Shown here piece by piece: positions 13,127 to 25,900 of a stretch of DNA of 64,000 nt (position 1 is its first letter; each line of letters begins with the position of its first letter). The DNA is taken from the NCBI GenBank assembly GCA_024529925.1, contig JAFEUB010000909.1, positions 2,749,501 through 2,813,500 on the forward strand, given 5' to 3'. The DNA is from Ophthalmolycus amberensis. Taxonomy: Eukaryota; Chordata; Actinopteri; Perciformes; Zoarcidae. The notes beneath the pieces were generated by a model. The model was given only the letters and a program-made list of their open reading frames with translations. It ran no database searches and had not been told where the DNA came from. The position numbers were made by a program, and so were the translations under genes.

Positions 13127-13599
13127 TAAAATAACGCTCATTTTGTTGTTTTTGGATTTTTAAGTATTCAGATTGGGTTTGACACGAGGGCTCATTAACA
13201 TATTTAGCTGCTGTGTCCCTGCAAAAAATAATTACAGGACAGGCCTGTATTATTATTACTATTATTATTATTCTCCCTGACCCAGAGATGGATAGCCATG
13301 GTTTGTGGTGCTGGACAAACCGCTGTTATCACCCCGGATCGCCAGGTGCATCAGCTGAAAGGGGACAGCAGCTTCAACTGGAAACAATACACAAAGGAGC
13401 AAGGGAGGCATGTGATGCTGATCGGTATTTTTCACATACTGACGGAAATATAAATATAAATTCATGATAAATATATCATGTTTATTATCTCACTTCAAGA
13501 TTGTATAGTTTGCTAAATGACAACATAACGTGATAGAATGATTTTCTCAGTAATACCGTGACATAATATGCCTAATGATTCTCTTATAGTGTATTATTA

Positions 13600-13682
13600 T
13601 CTGTTATTATTATTAGTAGTAATAGTAGTCGTCTATACATAGGGTTATGGGTTATTGTTATTATTATTGTTATTGTTATTAT
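13600..13682. repeat. Degenerate ATT/GTT trinucleotide repeat
   Basis: Repeated 'att', 'gtt' and 'agt' triplets make up most of this stretch. Open frames over it are biased to Ile, Tyr and Cys and are not coding. Confidence 0.7.
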
Positions 13683-13739
13683 GACATTGCATTGTTGCTT
13701 CCGTGTAAAGTCAGGCCTCTGTTCCCCTCTGCTCTTCTT

Positions 13740-14449
13740 CCATGTGTGTGTTGTTATTGGACTGTGTGCAGCGCACTGTACTCCTCTCCAATAGCATCCC
13801 AACAGGCAGTGAATGGAGGAATGAAAAAAAGTGTAGCCATGCATGCAAGAGTGGGAGGATCCACTCGCTTCAATCTCGATCTCAGACTTTTGCAGCGACA
13901 GGGGCACAACCAGCCAACCGTCTCTGCTGCTTCCTAAGAGTTACTGCCGGGACATATACATACATACACCCTCCTATTTTTGGATTTGTTGTCAAGTTGT
14001 GTTGCTTCCTTTTTTTTTCTCCACCTTTTAACAAAACTGTTATTCCGTGAAGAAATCCCCAGCTTTCTCCCGTCGGCTCGAGGACGAGAAGTTAAAGCTT
14101 CCTCAGTCCTCAAAATCATAACAGGTGACTGTTGAGAGAGGGCTTTTTGTCCACGTTTATTGCCTCCTTTCTGTCTCTCCACGCTTCTCCTGACGCGTCG
14201 GGGATATGTGTAGCCGATTTACACTTGCCTCTGCCGTGTAACTATTGCGAGCATCAGAGTCGAGCTTTTTTTTTTGCGTTCCATCTAAGCTCATTATTAT
14301 TATTTAGTTTTAGTTTTCCTCCTCCGAGCTGCAGGCTGTGTGTCAAGCGGAACTCGAGCGCTCTCAACAGGTCCCAGCCTCGTCCTCGCTCTGCCTCCAG
14401 ACAGCGGTGTGTGCCCGGGATTCTCCTGTTCGAGTTTGACTGTATTCTT
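13740..14449 (+). promoter_or_regulatory. Probable lmx1b promoter and 5' UTR region
   Basis: This segment runs directly up to the lmx1b start codon and is richer in G+C than the DNA upstream of it. A direct CCAAT box lies at 13788-13792 and an inverted one (attgg) at about 13756-13760. No convincing TATA box is seen, as is usual for developmental regulator genes. The transcription start cannot be placed from the sequence. The reading frame of lmx1b stays open upstream to about 14132 but contains no earlier in-frame ATG, so this part is taken as untranslated. Confidence 0.45.
14206..14241 (+). other. Short upstream ORF before lmx1b
   Basis: An ATG at 14206 opens an 11-codon frame ending with TAA at 14239-14241, about 210 bases before the lmx1b start. 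If the transcript begins upstream of it, this could lower translation of the main frame. It is one of several possible small frames and its use is not shown. Confidence 0.3.
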
Positions 14450-14588
14450 ATGGATATTGCAACAGGTCTGGTGTCACTGGAGCGCCTCTCCACGAGAGAA
14501 CAGTCCGAGACGTGCATCATGCTGGACGGCATAAAAATCGAAGACCATCCCCTGCGATCGGGACAGGCCACGCTCGGAGTCATGCTCG
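14450..14588 (+). CDS. lmx1b: lmx1b coding exon 1
   Basis: Encodes the N-terminal leader up to VMLG. The start at 14450 gives MDIATG, the conserved beginning of the longer LMX1B form. A second in-frame ATG at 14519 (MLDGIK) matches the shorter form known in mammals. The donor is 'gtgagt' at 14589, and the exon ends after the first base of codon 47. Most differences from the human protein lie between these two Met residues. Confidence 0.93.
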
Positions 14589-17500
14589 GTGAGTCTTCTT
14601 CTTCTTTTACCCTAAAAAAAAACCCCTCAGCGAATCACTTTGAACCATACATGCACAGGTCAAACACAACACTGGTATTCCGGTCTGGATGCCATTAGCC
14701 TATACTGTGCATGCACACTGCTGTTTTGCTTACGATCATCAAAAGTTAATATTAATGCATAAAACAGGATTTAAAAAAAAATACAGATAATAATGAAAAA
14801 TCTTATTTTAATCTAATTGTGAAGGAAACCCATCACGTGCGACTCATGCATGTGCAATCGTTTTGAATGATGTCATCTCCAACCCTTATTGTAGAAACAA
14901 ATATGACATTACATCCTTTTAAACATGCTTTTTTTTATGTGATTAAAAACATACATGTCAATTGATTTATTTACACTTTAGAGTTAACAGCTCTTGACTC
15001 AGGCCTTCTCTCTTTTCTGACGGGCCCCAACTCCTCTGCCGTGTTTTCCAGGGACTGACTGTCACCATCCCTCCGTGTGTGAAGGATGCCAGCGTCCCAT
15101 CTCCGACCGCTTCCTGATGAGAGTCAACGATTCCTCGTGGCACGAGGACTGTTTGCAATGCACCGTGTGTCAACAGCCCCTCACCACCAGCTGTTACTTC
15201 AGAGAAAGGAAACTTTACTGCAAACACGACTACCAACAGTAAGCACAATTCCTCTGAGAAAACAAAACAAAAGCTCTGCTCTCCCCCTTTTTCTGCGTTT
15301 CTTCAAATAGTTGCTTCAATAGTTTAAAAGAAGAAGAAGAAAAAAGACACCGTGATGGTTTTGGTTGGCCAGGACGCCTCGTGTGTGTGTGTGCGTGTGT
15401 GTGTGTGTGTGTCAGTCACAGTGCCAAAATACAGTCGTTCAGCTAATGTGAAGTTATATTTGAATTCTATAAGATTTAACAAACATATCTATCAACATGA
15501 ATATGTATTAAACTGTTGTCATTGCTTGCTCTGCCGGAGTTCAGACGACCTGCTTGCGGCCGCATTGTAAAACCAACACGAGCAAGTGGATTTAAATCTG
15601 AGCTTTTTGGTACCTCGCTCAAACATTTTGAATTATGAGTGAGATATGGAAATGTCCGCAGCAGAGTGCTCACACTGGCTGGTGGACGCTCGGCATTCGC
15701 GGTCATATATTATTGTCATATGCTTGGCTTTCCTATTGTCACGGTGGCCCACGGTGGTGTTCCCACGCATTTGTGTCTGCGGAACGAGCGCTTTTCTAAC
15801 AAAAAGAGATGTGATCCAACGCAGGCCCGATCATGTGCAGGCGGCTGCATCATGAGGCATTTCCTCATCCTCATCAGCCGCTTCAGATTCATTCAAAATA
15901 TGGAAAGTATCATTTCTGTGGGTTTCTTCATTGAGTGTGAATCCACCACGCGCTGTAGATTTATTTTCCGATCGGCCCAAATTCACTTTTTTTCTGTCGG
16001 TCTGATGCCTCGATTTGCCTGAAATATAATATTTTCAAATTTTGTTTTTATTTATTTTACGTTACCAATCAGACGTGTTTTTATTTAATTTTATGCTATT
16101 TTTATTTAATTTCAGGTTATTTCATTTGTATTGGATATGACGTGTTTTTTTGCATCCGGTATATGAGACATGGCAACAATTTAATGTAAAACAACTTGCG
16201 CTTTTTATATCAGTTATACCTGCAAGCTAAATGCCTTAATGTAGATGTAATAAGTAGTAAGTTCATAATTACAAGTTTCAGCATTTGCGCACGTGCGACT
16301 CAAGTATACACAAACACACGCACACAATTTTAAAGCCATTCAAAATGTAGTGTTACATTATCCAGTCTTAAATTACAAGTTTCACCGTTTTATAAAAAGA
16401 AAGAAATCGAACTTATTTTGGATTTAAATGCTGGAGTTTGGTTAAAACAGCAGACTACTGTGATTACATCCAGATTGTTAATTTGATCATTTATTCTGTC
16501 AAATTCACAGCAACACAATACAAAGCAAACATGCTTATTAATATTACAGCCACTAAAATAATAATTCCAGTAATTACAGATACATTGAAATAATTTAGGA
16601 ATTGCCCCCTTGTGCTTTTTGCTTTATAGGTAATTACAATACATTTTCACATTTTATATTGGGCCTGTGACAAGCAGTAGCATGGCAGCCATTAGCCATG
16701 GTGTAGGATAAATTAGTAAATTGAATTAGAAAATTATCACATAAAATCAGCAGCGATGGCAGATATAGTAACAGAAGTAGCAACAATGCTGTTTGGCCTG
16801 CGAGGACCCCGGGGTGCCCTGTGTTTCTCATCGCATGAGCGCTTTTCATGCTTGTCACTACATTTTCAGCTTTTTGTGTCCGGCCTTTTTAACAATTCTA
16901 CTTCGATTACCAGGACATTATGGCTCTCTGCTAGATACCTTCCAAGCAACAAAGAGTTACATCTATAGCCGTGCGTGCCATTCATCCAGCTTTGTGACGG
17001 CAGTGTAGTGGCCTGATAACAATGGAAAATTCATAGCAGTAACTCTGGGATACCAGACCAGAGCCACGGCGTCACGGCTCAGAGGTGGCTGCAAGCTGAG
17101 ACTGTCCGGCAGGGAGAAGGATCTCTTTCTCATGCCTGTTATATAGCGCTCTCCGTTTGTAGGTTTTTTTTGTGTGTGTAAAGAGAAGAAGACAGACACA
17201 TAAACACACACAGACAGATCTCTTTTGCTTCCAAATTATACTCTTTCCTGGCATTTAGTGTGTGATGTGCCTTTGAAGCACCATATTTGGTGCACAGCTG
17301 ACCATTTCCCCCGTTTCTGTGCTTCACTCTGAATGCTGTGAGCTTGTGTGGCAAGTCCGCTCACCCCAGCCAAACACAGCAACCTGCTGGGCAACGTCCT
17401 GCTCTCACACACTGTTATTCATCACATCTTTTAATTCTTTGCCCTCCTTCCCGCACTTATCTTTTCTGAAAAAATGTTTACCCCTCCCAGGTTAAATGCT

Positions 17501-19875
17501 AGCTGGAGGGTCCCTCATCACATAGACAGAAGTATCCCCTTTTTTCTGTTTATTCTATGTGCATTGATGGGATACTTAGAGATGTAATTGGCACCTTTTT
17601 GACTTTTATGACACCCATTTAAGATGCATTTGTCAGACCACAAACTGCTTTGGGCTGTGTAGAGGGCTCCTTCCCTTACAGAGGTCTTCGTGCCTAATTA
17701 CATTCCTATAGCAACTGATTCATGCCCCGTAATCAGCTCTCACTAGCTATAATAAATCAAGGAATTGGCAAGCAGTCTTATTTTTGCACCTTTGGAACAG
17801 GTTTAAGTGCAGACGGGGGAAAACAATTGTGTACTGTGTTATTAAAACTCCCACCAACACAGTTCAACACATCTTGCTCCATATAGTGCAATTATATAGT
17901 AACAAGATTGGATTATATTGGCCTCTTTTTATGCCAAGCAGCTGCCCTGTATTTATCGTTCCTCTCTTGATACACAATTTGTGAATAAGGAATATTTCTG
18001 ACGGGTTTTAAGATTCAGGGTCCGAAACAATCCCACACGTACAGATTGTCGTGCATGTTTTCCAGAGGAGGGGAAATGTAATTCGACATATTGCAGAGGA
18101 GGAGAAATACAGCAGTATAGCGCTGCCTTTTGCGAGAATATTTCAGAAGAGGTTTGATAGAATTGAAGGCAAAAAGGCAGAGCTGTGAGTTGGACGGGAG
18201 CCATAGCCGCAGAGGAGGAACAAGCTTGAACGAGACGGGCGGTATGTAAAAGGTAGAGTGGAATTACACCACCCCGAGAGAGTTTGTTGTGCCCTGGTGT
18301 TTGGAGGTCAATTATACATCATTAGGAGGAGGGAGATCTTTTCCCCCAGGGAGACCTTTCCTCTAACCGAGCAGATGCTTTGAAAGGAGCCATGTAATAA
18401 GGCCTATCACTTGACCAAAGTGTTGGACAACACCCCTGTAATGGACTGACTTGTTAGAAACTGCCATGGGCTCCATCTACAAAACATAACATCAACTGAA
18501 CTGTATTTTACACCACGCCGTCTGCTTCTGGGCCCTGCTGATGTCTAAACTTAGCATTTCACCGAGGATTTCGTTTTTCTTCTTTTTCTCCTTGCTCTGT
18601 AAACTTTTACTTTCTTGCAAAATGTTATTTCAGATACATCGGCATGCAGATTTTTTTCTCCAAATTTTCAAATTCACGTGCTGTAAGCAAAATGAAATTC
18701 AGGTCACGGTAGTATGAGTAGAAAAACACAGCGGTGATGAAGCCATAAAAGCAGAGCTCCCAGAACCTGTCTCACCTCCCATGTACGCTGGACGATCCCC
18801 CGGTGTGCTGAGAGGTGCTTTTTTAGAAATGTTTGGAGTGCCCTCCTGTGAAATTGTTGTTTTTTAATTAGCTGTGCTTGGGACTCTGCAGCAGTGTGTG
18901 CCGGATAGATGCTGACGGCTGGGTTTCTGTGTTAGCTCACCGAGTGTGTGTTTTACTCACTCTAGGGCACTCCCGCGTGGCCTGGCACTTTGTGAAGGCT
19001 CATACACACACACACACCCCAAAACAAAACAAAAACAAAAAAAAACCCAACTAGGATGTACTTTGTGTTGTCAACCCAGCTGGGTAGTTTTGCAGTTAAT
19101 TAAAGACTGTCCTCAGTTCTTCTAAAGTATTTCAGGAGCAGCTCTGATATGCGGGTGCACGTTTCTTTGTGCAATCCATTCTAACTTTCAGCTATACTTT
19201 CTTTTTCTTTTTTTAATTTCTCCCTAAAAAGGATAAAAATGTGTCTTTAGCCACTGCTCTTGGGTAAATAAAAGAAGGACCTCTACAGACAGACAAATCT
19301 AATGTTAGAAACACTCAGCCAGATAATATTGCTTCAGCTTGCCGGGGTTTTTAGTGCTCGGCAAGGAGCTAGCTGAAGCTGCCCCGTTCCTCTGTAAGGA
19401 AGTATTGGGTTTTATGTCAACATGGCTCGGCCTGTCCCAGCAGCATACTAGGATGCATCATCTGTCATCTCATGGTTTGCTAACTGTCCCCCCCCCCCCC
19501 CACCCCACCCCACCCTATCATATTTAGACCCGTTAAAGGACCTGTTGGAGTGGTATTTATTTGCATCACTTGCTACAACTTGAATTCTCAGTTTTGTCTC
19601 CTTTCCGGTTCCCACAAATAGCTCTTGAGTGATAAATATTTGATTTCAACGTATCGTTTTACATGAACTCTTGTATATATGGATTGTGCTGTTATACACC
19701 AGCTACATCTATGCAAGCTTCAATAGCCTTCTGTTTATATTCACTTCATGTTTTTTTGTGAGGCTGTCAGTAAAGTAAAAGTATTATGTTGTGAAATCGG
19801 GGGGGGGGGATTTCATGAAGGTTTGTATTTTAAAGGCATTTCTGTGTTTTAGTAGAAATGAGTGGGAGCAGTATG

Positions 19876-19907
<32 letters not shown>

Positions 19908-22900
19908 GAGCTATAAGCATACTAGTGTGTATGACTGTGTATGTAGCAGCAGCTGGAACACAAAGCACTTTGCAGGATGCTCTGGGAAGCCACAGAGGCT
20001 CAGCCATGGTAATGCCCATCACCACTTTAGAGGCCAGACTGGTGGCGAGGGATGTGGAAAGAGGTCTCTGTGGCTTTGTGTGGGGGAGCAGTAGTGCAGG
20101 GGAGGAGAAGGATCTGCAGAGGGATCTGCCTGGTGTGCTCACATTACACTGGATGATAGCAGAGGGGTGCAGAGGAACTCAAGCATGCAATTTGTTGGTA
20201 GCCACAATTTAACCTCATCTCCTAAAGCCGGCTGTTAGGCAGCCAGTGGGACATGTCAGTCAATCGGGAATGCTAATCAGTGACGGTGGAGAGAAAGCCC
20301 TCGGCTCGGCAATGCAGTGATTTTCATTACTGGCTCCAAGTCCACGAGCCTTCAGGTTTATTTTCACAGCATGACAACTCTTCATAACAAAAAGGAAAGC
20401 AACCACAAACCATTAAATGCAATTTACAAATTAGATTTTGGCTAAATCTGTGAAATATTGTAATAGCTTTCTTAAAGTAGCCAGCCGAGGAATACACACA
20501 CTCAGCAAATGTTTTCAATTTCAATTTGCCAGATTACATGTTTAAATCAGAAGAATGAGCATTTCTTTACTCGCCGGATTTTTGCTGCGCTGAAATTATT
20601 CATTTCAAATATAATTTACGGCGTGTGTGAAAGTGTAACATTCGCAGAATTATTCCCGCTCGTTCCTTGTATTTTTAATGACATTTTCATATTTCTCATT
20701 GTCTCATTCTGCTCCTGTAGTTTGGAAATAGCCCCGGCTTGAGTCTTCCAGGCAGCCCGGTCGAACGTGCATGAGAAATTGAGACATGGCCTCCGCTGCT
20801 GGCTCGCAGCATCGCTTGCTGGCCCCAGCTATGTATATGTGATCCCACTCTGGAATGTTTTTCCAACACGTAGGCTTTTCACAGATACACTAGAGAGGGC
20901 TGGCATCATAGTGGCAAGTGCTGCATTCAGACTGTTGTGTGCCCAAGGCTTACTCTCACACTCACGTCACACATTCTAGCTCTACATGGGAATGGGCAGA
21001 GCAGTGTGTTTGTCTACATACACCCCAGGTTTTTGTGAGGGTGTGGACGTGTGTGTGTGTGTGTGTGTGCACTTGCTTCCTCTCTCTGCTGCTTTCTTTG
21101 TCTCTAATCTAAGCTCTCTCCTCTGCCTCACTACTGTCTGTATCTTAAAGATATAGTTCAGCACCTCATCTTAGTAACATGTCTAAATTTCAGCACTATA
21201 GATTGTTGTACAGATACACATTTCTTTATCTTTTTTTTTTTCTCCCTCTTTTAATCTTCATCAAATGAGATTAGCCCCCCAAATACCGGTATTCCTGCCC
21301 AAAGTGACTGACAGAGATTTGCACTTTTATCATTAAGTGTGACACTAAGCTGCTCGGAGCTTTGTCTTCAATGGAGGGTCTGACGGAAACGGGGGCTCCT
21401 AATCCTTTTATTTGTGTCGGACCCAGAAATAGGGAAGAATGGGGCCGGGGTGGGATGGGGCTGCCGAATGCCACGGCCCTTCAGACCCCGGCCTCCACAG
21501 CCAAGTGAGCATGAGACTCATCCTATGTGGTCTATGCACTCGAGCGGACGCATACACACTCATGCGCACACAGGCACACATTTGTGCATCTACAGTATGT
21601 TGAAGTGTGTGCTCAAGCAAATGCACACGATCGTGAAACCACCGTCTTGTGTTCGGACACATATGTTCACCCGCTTTTTGCGTTCCAATCGCAGATGCGC
21701 CCACACATGCACAGTCATTTTGTGACCTGCTCACGGCAGAGCATGTGACTGTCTGTGAGTGCATGGGTTTCAATAAGCAGGAGGTTCAGTCTAGGATGAG
21801 ATTAATAAAGTTTGCCGGTTCCCTGGTCGAGGTCCAACGCTAAGGCTTTTGTCTGCGGCTCACATCGGGGTTGTGGGGCTTCAGCTCCTTTTGTGTGTGC
21901 ACCCTTGTGGTAATCCATCTCCAGCGGGAGTCCCCTGGGGCACTTTATTTACTCATTCAACTGTTTGGAAGTCTGTTAGACTGCAGATCAGATGCAGTGA
22001 AACCAATGTGATTACTTTAACCAGCACTTGCAGATTCCTGCCCAGCATCTCCTCTCACCCGGAGCTGATGTGCCCTGCAGGTGGGAGGGAAGCGCCACAC
22101 TGACTCATCCCGCTCTGTCTGTCCTGTTTACCAGCCTGGTTTCGAGGGCTTATGAAAGTTCTGCATTAGTTATTGAACCTCCTGTGCCTACACACTGTAG
22201 AGCTGACTTGAGTCCTTTATGATCCTTGTGTATTTGAGTTTATTATTTTTCTCCCTTGCATCTGAAAAGTTGTGAGCTCCAAAACTGGTGGCTGACTGAA
22301 ATGTGTCTCTCTTGCAGCAGATCATAATTCAGCGCCATAGCAAGTGTGGTGTCACGGTGTAAAAACTAACATCTATGTTTTATTGCAAACACTGAGATGG
22401 ATTTGGTTATCCATCCATCAACATAAATCCAGAGCTATGTATTTGGGACTAACCCCCCATGTTAAACCGTTGCAGGCTGTCAGGCTTCCTGAATTTACTC
22501 TCCGCCTCCTCCCCCTGGCGTGGCTGGGGAATATGGTTGAAATCAGCTGCCAGGACCGGCATCTACAGTGAGAGCTCCCCAAACTCGCTGTTTAGAACCA
22601 ACCGCTGATTGGTGATGGCTGTCTTGGCGAGGAGAGTAACCCCGTATGAAAACAGTGCAGATTGGGTTTCTATGCATCTGACTCACTCTCCTCTTCTCTG
22701 ACGCACCCCCCCCCCCCACCCAGCGTGATTTGTGCACGAGGTCGCTTGACCCATGGAAGCTTCAAAAAGCAGCGAGGGGAAATATTTGGATGATCCTGAT
22801 GGGGGAGTGGAGACGTGGGAGGGAGGCAGAGATGATGATAGGGGGGGGGGGCTTGGTAAGAGCAGGGCTAAGCGGTGTAAGGCAACGCAGATGTGGAGTC

Positions 22901-25900
22901 TCTGCAGTGCAGCCATGATGACAGAGGAGTGTGTGCGGAGAGCAGATGACTGTCCATCTTGGACTCTTATCCAGACACCCACCACTAGCGTCCCTGAGGA
23001 CGGCTGTAACACAGACGTCATGTTCTGCAGAAAACGGTGGCTAACAGTAGAGCAAACCGTGCACAAGGGGGGTTGGAAGGAGTTGCAATAGAAGCGGCAC
23101 TTTATTATCAGGTACCCATGCGCTGATACTGATCGTCCGTACCTCACCCCCCTGCTGCACCCCCCCCCCCCCCCCCCCCCCCCCCGATCCCTTCTCCTCT
23201 CCCTTTACCTTTTCTTCTGCCGGTTGGATATTAATGTTTCCCAGAAAGCTGCTTCTCTGGAAATTCCATGAATCATGAACGCTGCAAAATTATCTGGTGT
23301 TTGTGAAATGGATGGATAAGGGGATAAAACATTAAGATTCTTCAAAATGTTTTTTGTGCATGTGTGATTTCGTAGTGCTCTCAAGACGGAAATTTCTATT
23401 CGGTTGCCTTGAGAAGAAAAATGCGTTGCTGCATTTGAAGGCTGAGTTGTTTGCTCCATTCATCTACATTTTCTCCTCTCGCCGATTGTATTGTTTGATT
23501 CAACCTCACAGCCTCATAGCACATTATGTATGCACAGAATCTGCCTCTGGGGCCAGTTCACTGGAAACCCCATTGAACAGAAATAGCTGTAGTAGACTGA
23601 GGCTTGGTGCGAACCCAGACTCAGCAGTTAAAATAGCAACGCTTTGGTCTGAGGCAGCTCCAATCAGTCTTTGGCCTCTATGCTCGTCGCTGCCTCCTCC
23701 TGAGAGTAGGTGGGTTGACTGACCCCTAGGGTGTCTGTCTGCCTTAACGCCGGCCCTGCAGGCCCAGCCTCACAGGGGAGCGCCAGCCCCGGGCCGGAGT
23801 TGTGCTCTGAAACCAGAGCTCCAACGTTGTGTTGTGATCCCAGCTGGAGAGACAGCTCTGGCTCTGAGCGGAGCCCTCTCGCAGCGTGCAGCCGGGGTCA
23901 CCGGTGGCCTCTCAACCTTCATCACTCCACTGTGCTTTTGCACAACACCGACTAGGACTACGTTATTTATTGACCCAACGTCTTTGGTTCTTCTAAGACT
24001 CTGTCTAGCAACAAATATCAATCAATTACATCTGTAGAATGGGAGGTTAAGCTCCACAAAATGTTAGTTCTGCCTGTGCAATTTCCAAGACGAATGTTTC
24101 ACATGACTTGTACTGTCAGCAACAGCACTCTGTCAGTGAAGTACAATGTCATCTGTTATGTCTGTGTTGGATGGTCTCACTTTAAAACTTTAATCTGTAA
24201 AGTAACCATAAAATCTGGTTTTCGGAAAATCGCCACTTTTGAGCGTTTGTGGTGAGTGTGTCTTCAAGTCTGTGTTTTTTGCAGTTTCTCAATACAGCAT
24301 GTTTATCATATGGTATCCTATAGGTTCCAGCCTCGCTTTGCATTCAATCGTGTTTTTTTGCATTCCTGTGTGAACGTGCTTGCATGTGTGCAGCCACATG
24401 TGTGTGTAGCGTGCCCTCTTGCGTGTGTAGTGTGTGGAGTGGGTCTGTCACTCGGCCAAGCGTTGGACATGCTGTTGGCAGGCGACACAGTCTGTGGATT
24501 CTCCTCTTGGTCTTGCTGCTCTGGAGGCAGAAAGCGGTGCGTGCCACCCAAACCACCAGCCAACCCCCCCCCCCCCCCCCCCCCCCTCCTCCTTTCTATC
24601 ATCAGCAGACCGGCCTTCTCCCTGCTCTCCATGCTCTCCTTTTTCTGGGCCCCAGAGCCTGGGCTGTGGCCTGTGGATGAGTGCTACATCCTGGCTGTCA
24701 GCACAGGGGTTAGCTGGGGATTGGCCTGTGGTGGAAGTGCAGTATCAGGCCCTGTCTGTCAGCTCCTCGTTCCACTTCCTCCCGCCCCTCAGCGCGCAGG
24801 CAGCAGTTCAGTGGCACAAACATACGGCGAGCTGTGACTGCCTCAGATCTCTGGCTTGAAAACGAAAGGATCGCCCTCAGAATAGGCATATTCATAACCA
24901 TGCCAATGAAAAGTGGCTGTTTAAAACCCTTAAGTGCTCGGGTGTTGTGTTTTTAAACAGACCGCGAAAGCTTTGACATATGGTTTACTATTTCACCCGG
25001 TATTTCATTTCAGGTACTTTTAACAGTCGCTGTCTGACTTCCGAGGAAGGACCACTCACCCGTGTGTGTGTTTGCATACAGTTACAGCTACCTGGCAACC
25101 ACTTTTTTACTGGAAAGACCTATTTCCATTTATCAGATTGATGAATGTTACTCAAGATATTTCATAAACCTTGTGGGATATATTTTTTCTGCCAAGATTC
25201 AGATGTTGTGCATCTACACGGAGCCTTACCTTCACTCTGTGTACAGATGATCTGATACACACGTACATACATGCTTACACACACATGGACACACATCTGC
25301 ACTGCACATGGTCGCTGACAGGCCTACACATGTCGGAGGATTTGCAACTATAATCAGATTAATTGGACCATCTCTCCTTGGAAACATCACACGTACACAT
25401 AAAGGCCTCTGGTAGCTTTCAGCTGGATGCTGCTTTACACTAACCAGAGGCCGGGCAGCAGGCGCAGGGTCGGCAGGGTCGCAGCACGCTCTCTGGCATC
25501 AGCATCTCTTTATGGCTTCCATGTTCGAAAAATTATTACAGCACTTACAGCCTCGTTCTGTCTGACAGAGCAGGAATTTCTATCTGTTCCTCTTGAGGGT
25601 TCCGGCTTATTTAAGCTGAAACTTTTTTTTCCCCCCCCACAACATAAACATGAAGGTCGGTGTTGCTTGGCAGAAGCCTCGGCGTCTTCAAAGACAGTAG
25701 CAAGACACGCTTGGCCTTTGCGATGCATATTATAAGTACATTAACCATAATCCTTATGAAGATTCTCAAAGCTGCATGCAGGTTCAGCGCCTCAGTACGG
25801 AGTGTATGTTTTTCTTATTGCCCACAAGTATGTCTATGTTAGGGACTATCTACACACATGCTGCCATTCATGGTTTTATTATAGGTTTTAGCCTCACCAC

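Larger units (their letters stand above)
15239..20199 (+). other. lmx1b intron 2, 5' part
   Basis: Non-coding. It holds a (GT)n tract at 15381-15412, AT-rich DNA at 16030-16640, a C run at 19488-19501 and a (GT)n tract at 19879-19907. Two unique, low-repeat blocks at about 17570-17790 (taattac, ctataataaatcaagg) and 18250-18480 look like possible conserved non-coding elements. No frame here resembles a protein. Confidence 0.5.

Noticed and set aside
13647..14050. Overlapping frames of about 100 codons before lmx1b
   Set aside because: They span triplet repeats and the probable promoter, are rich in Cys and Tyr from repeated 'tat' and 'tgt', and lack domains.
14132..14449. N-terminal extension of Lmx1b by 106 codons
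   Set aside because: The frame is open but has no ATG before 14450, and LMX1B proteins begin with MDIATG. A non-ATG start at 14132 has no support.
22680..23150. Minus-strand frame of 154 codons
   Set aside because: Biased by the flanking C and G runs, no domain and no matched splice sites. It lies in the lmx1b intron on the opposite strand.
24256..24860. Plus-strand frames of 141 and 193 codons
   Set aside because: Both cross the poly(C) run at 24564-24586, so their Pro stretch and frame depend on the run length. No known domain.
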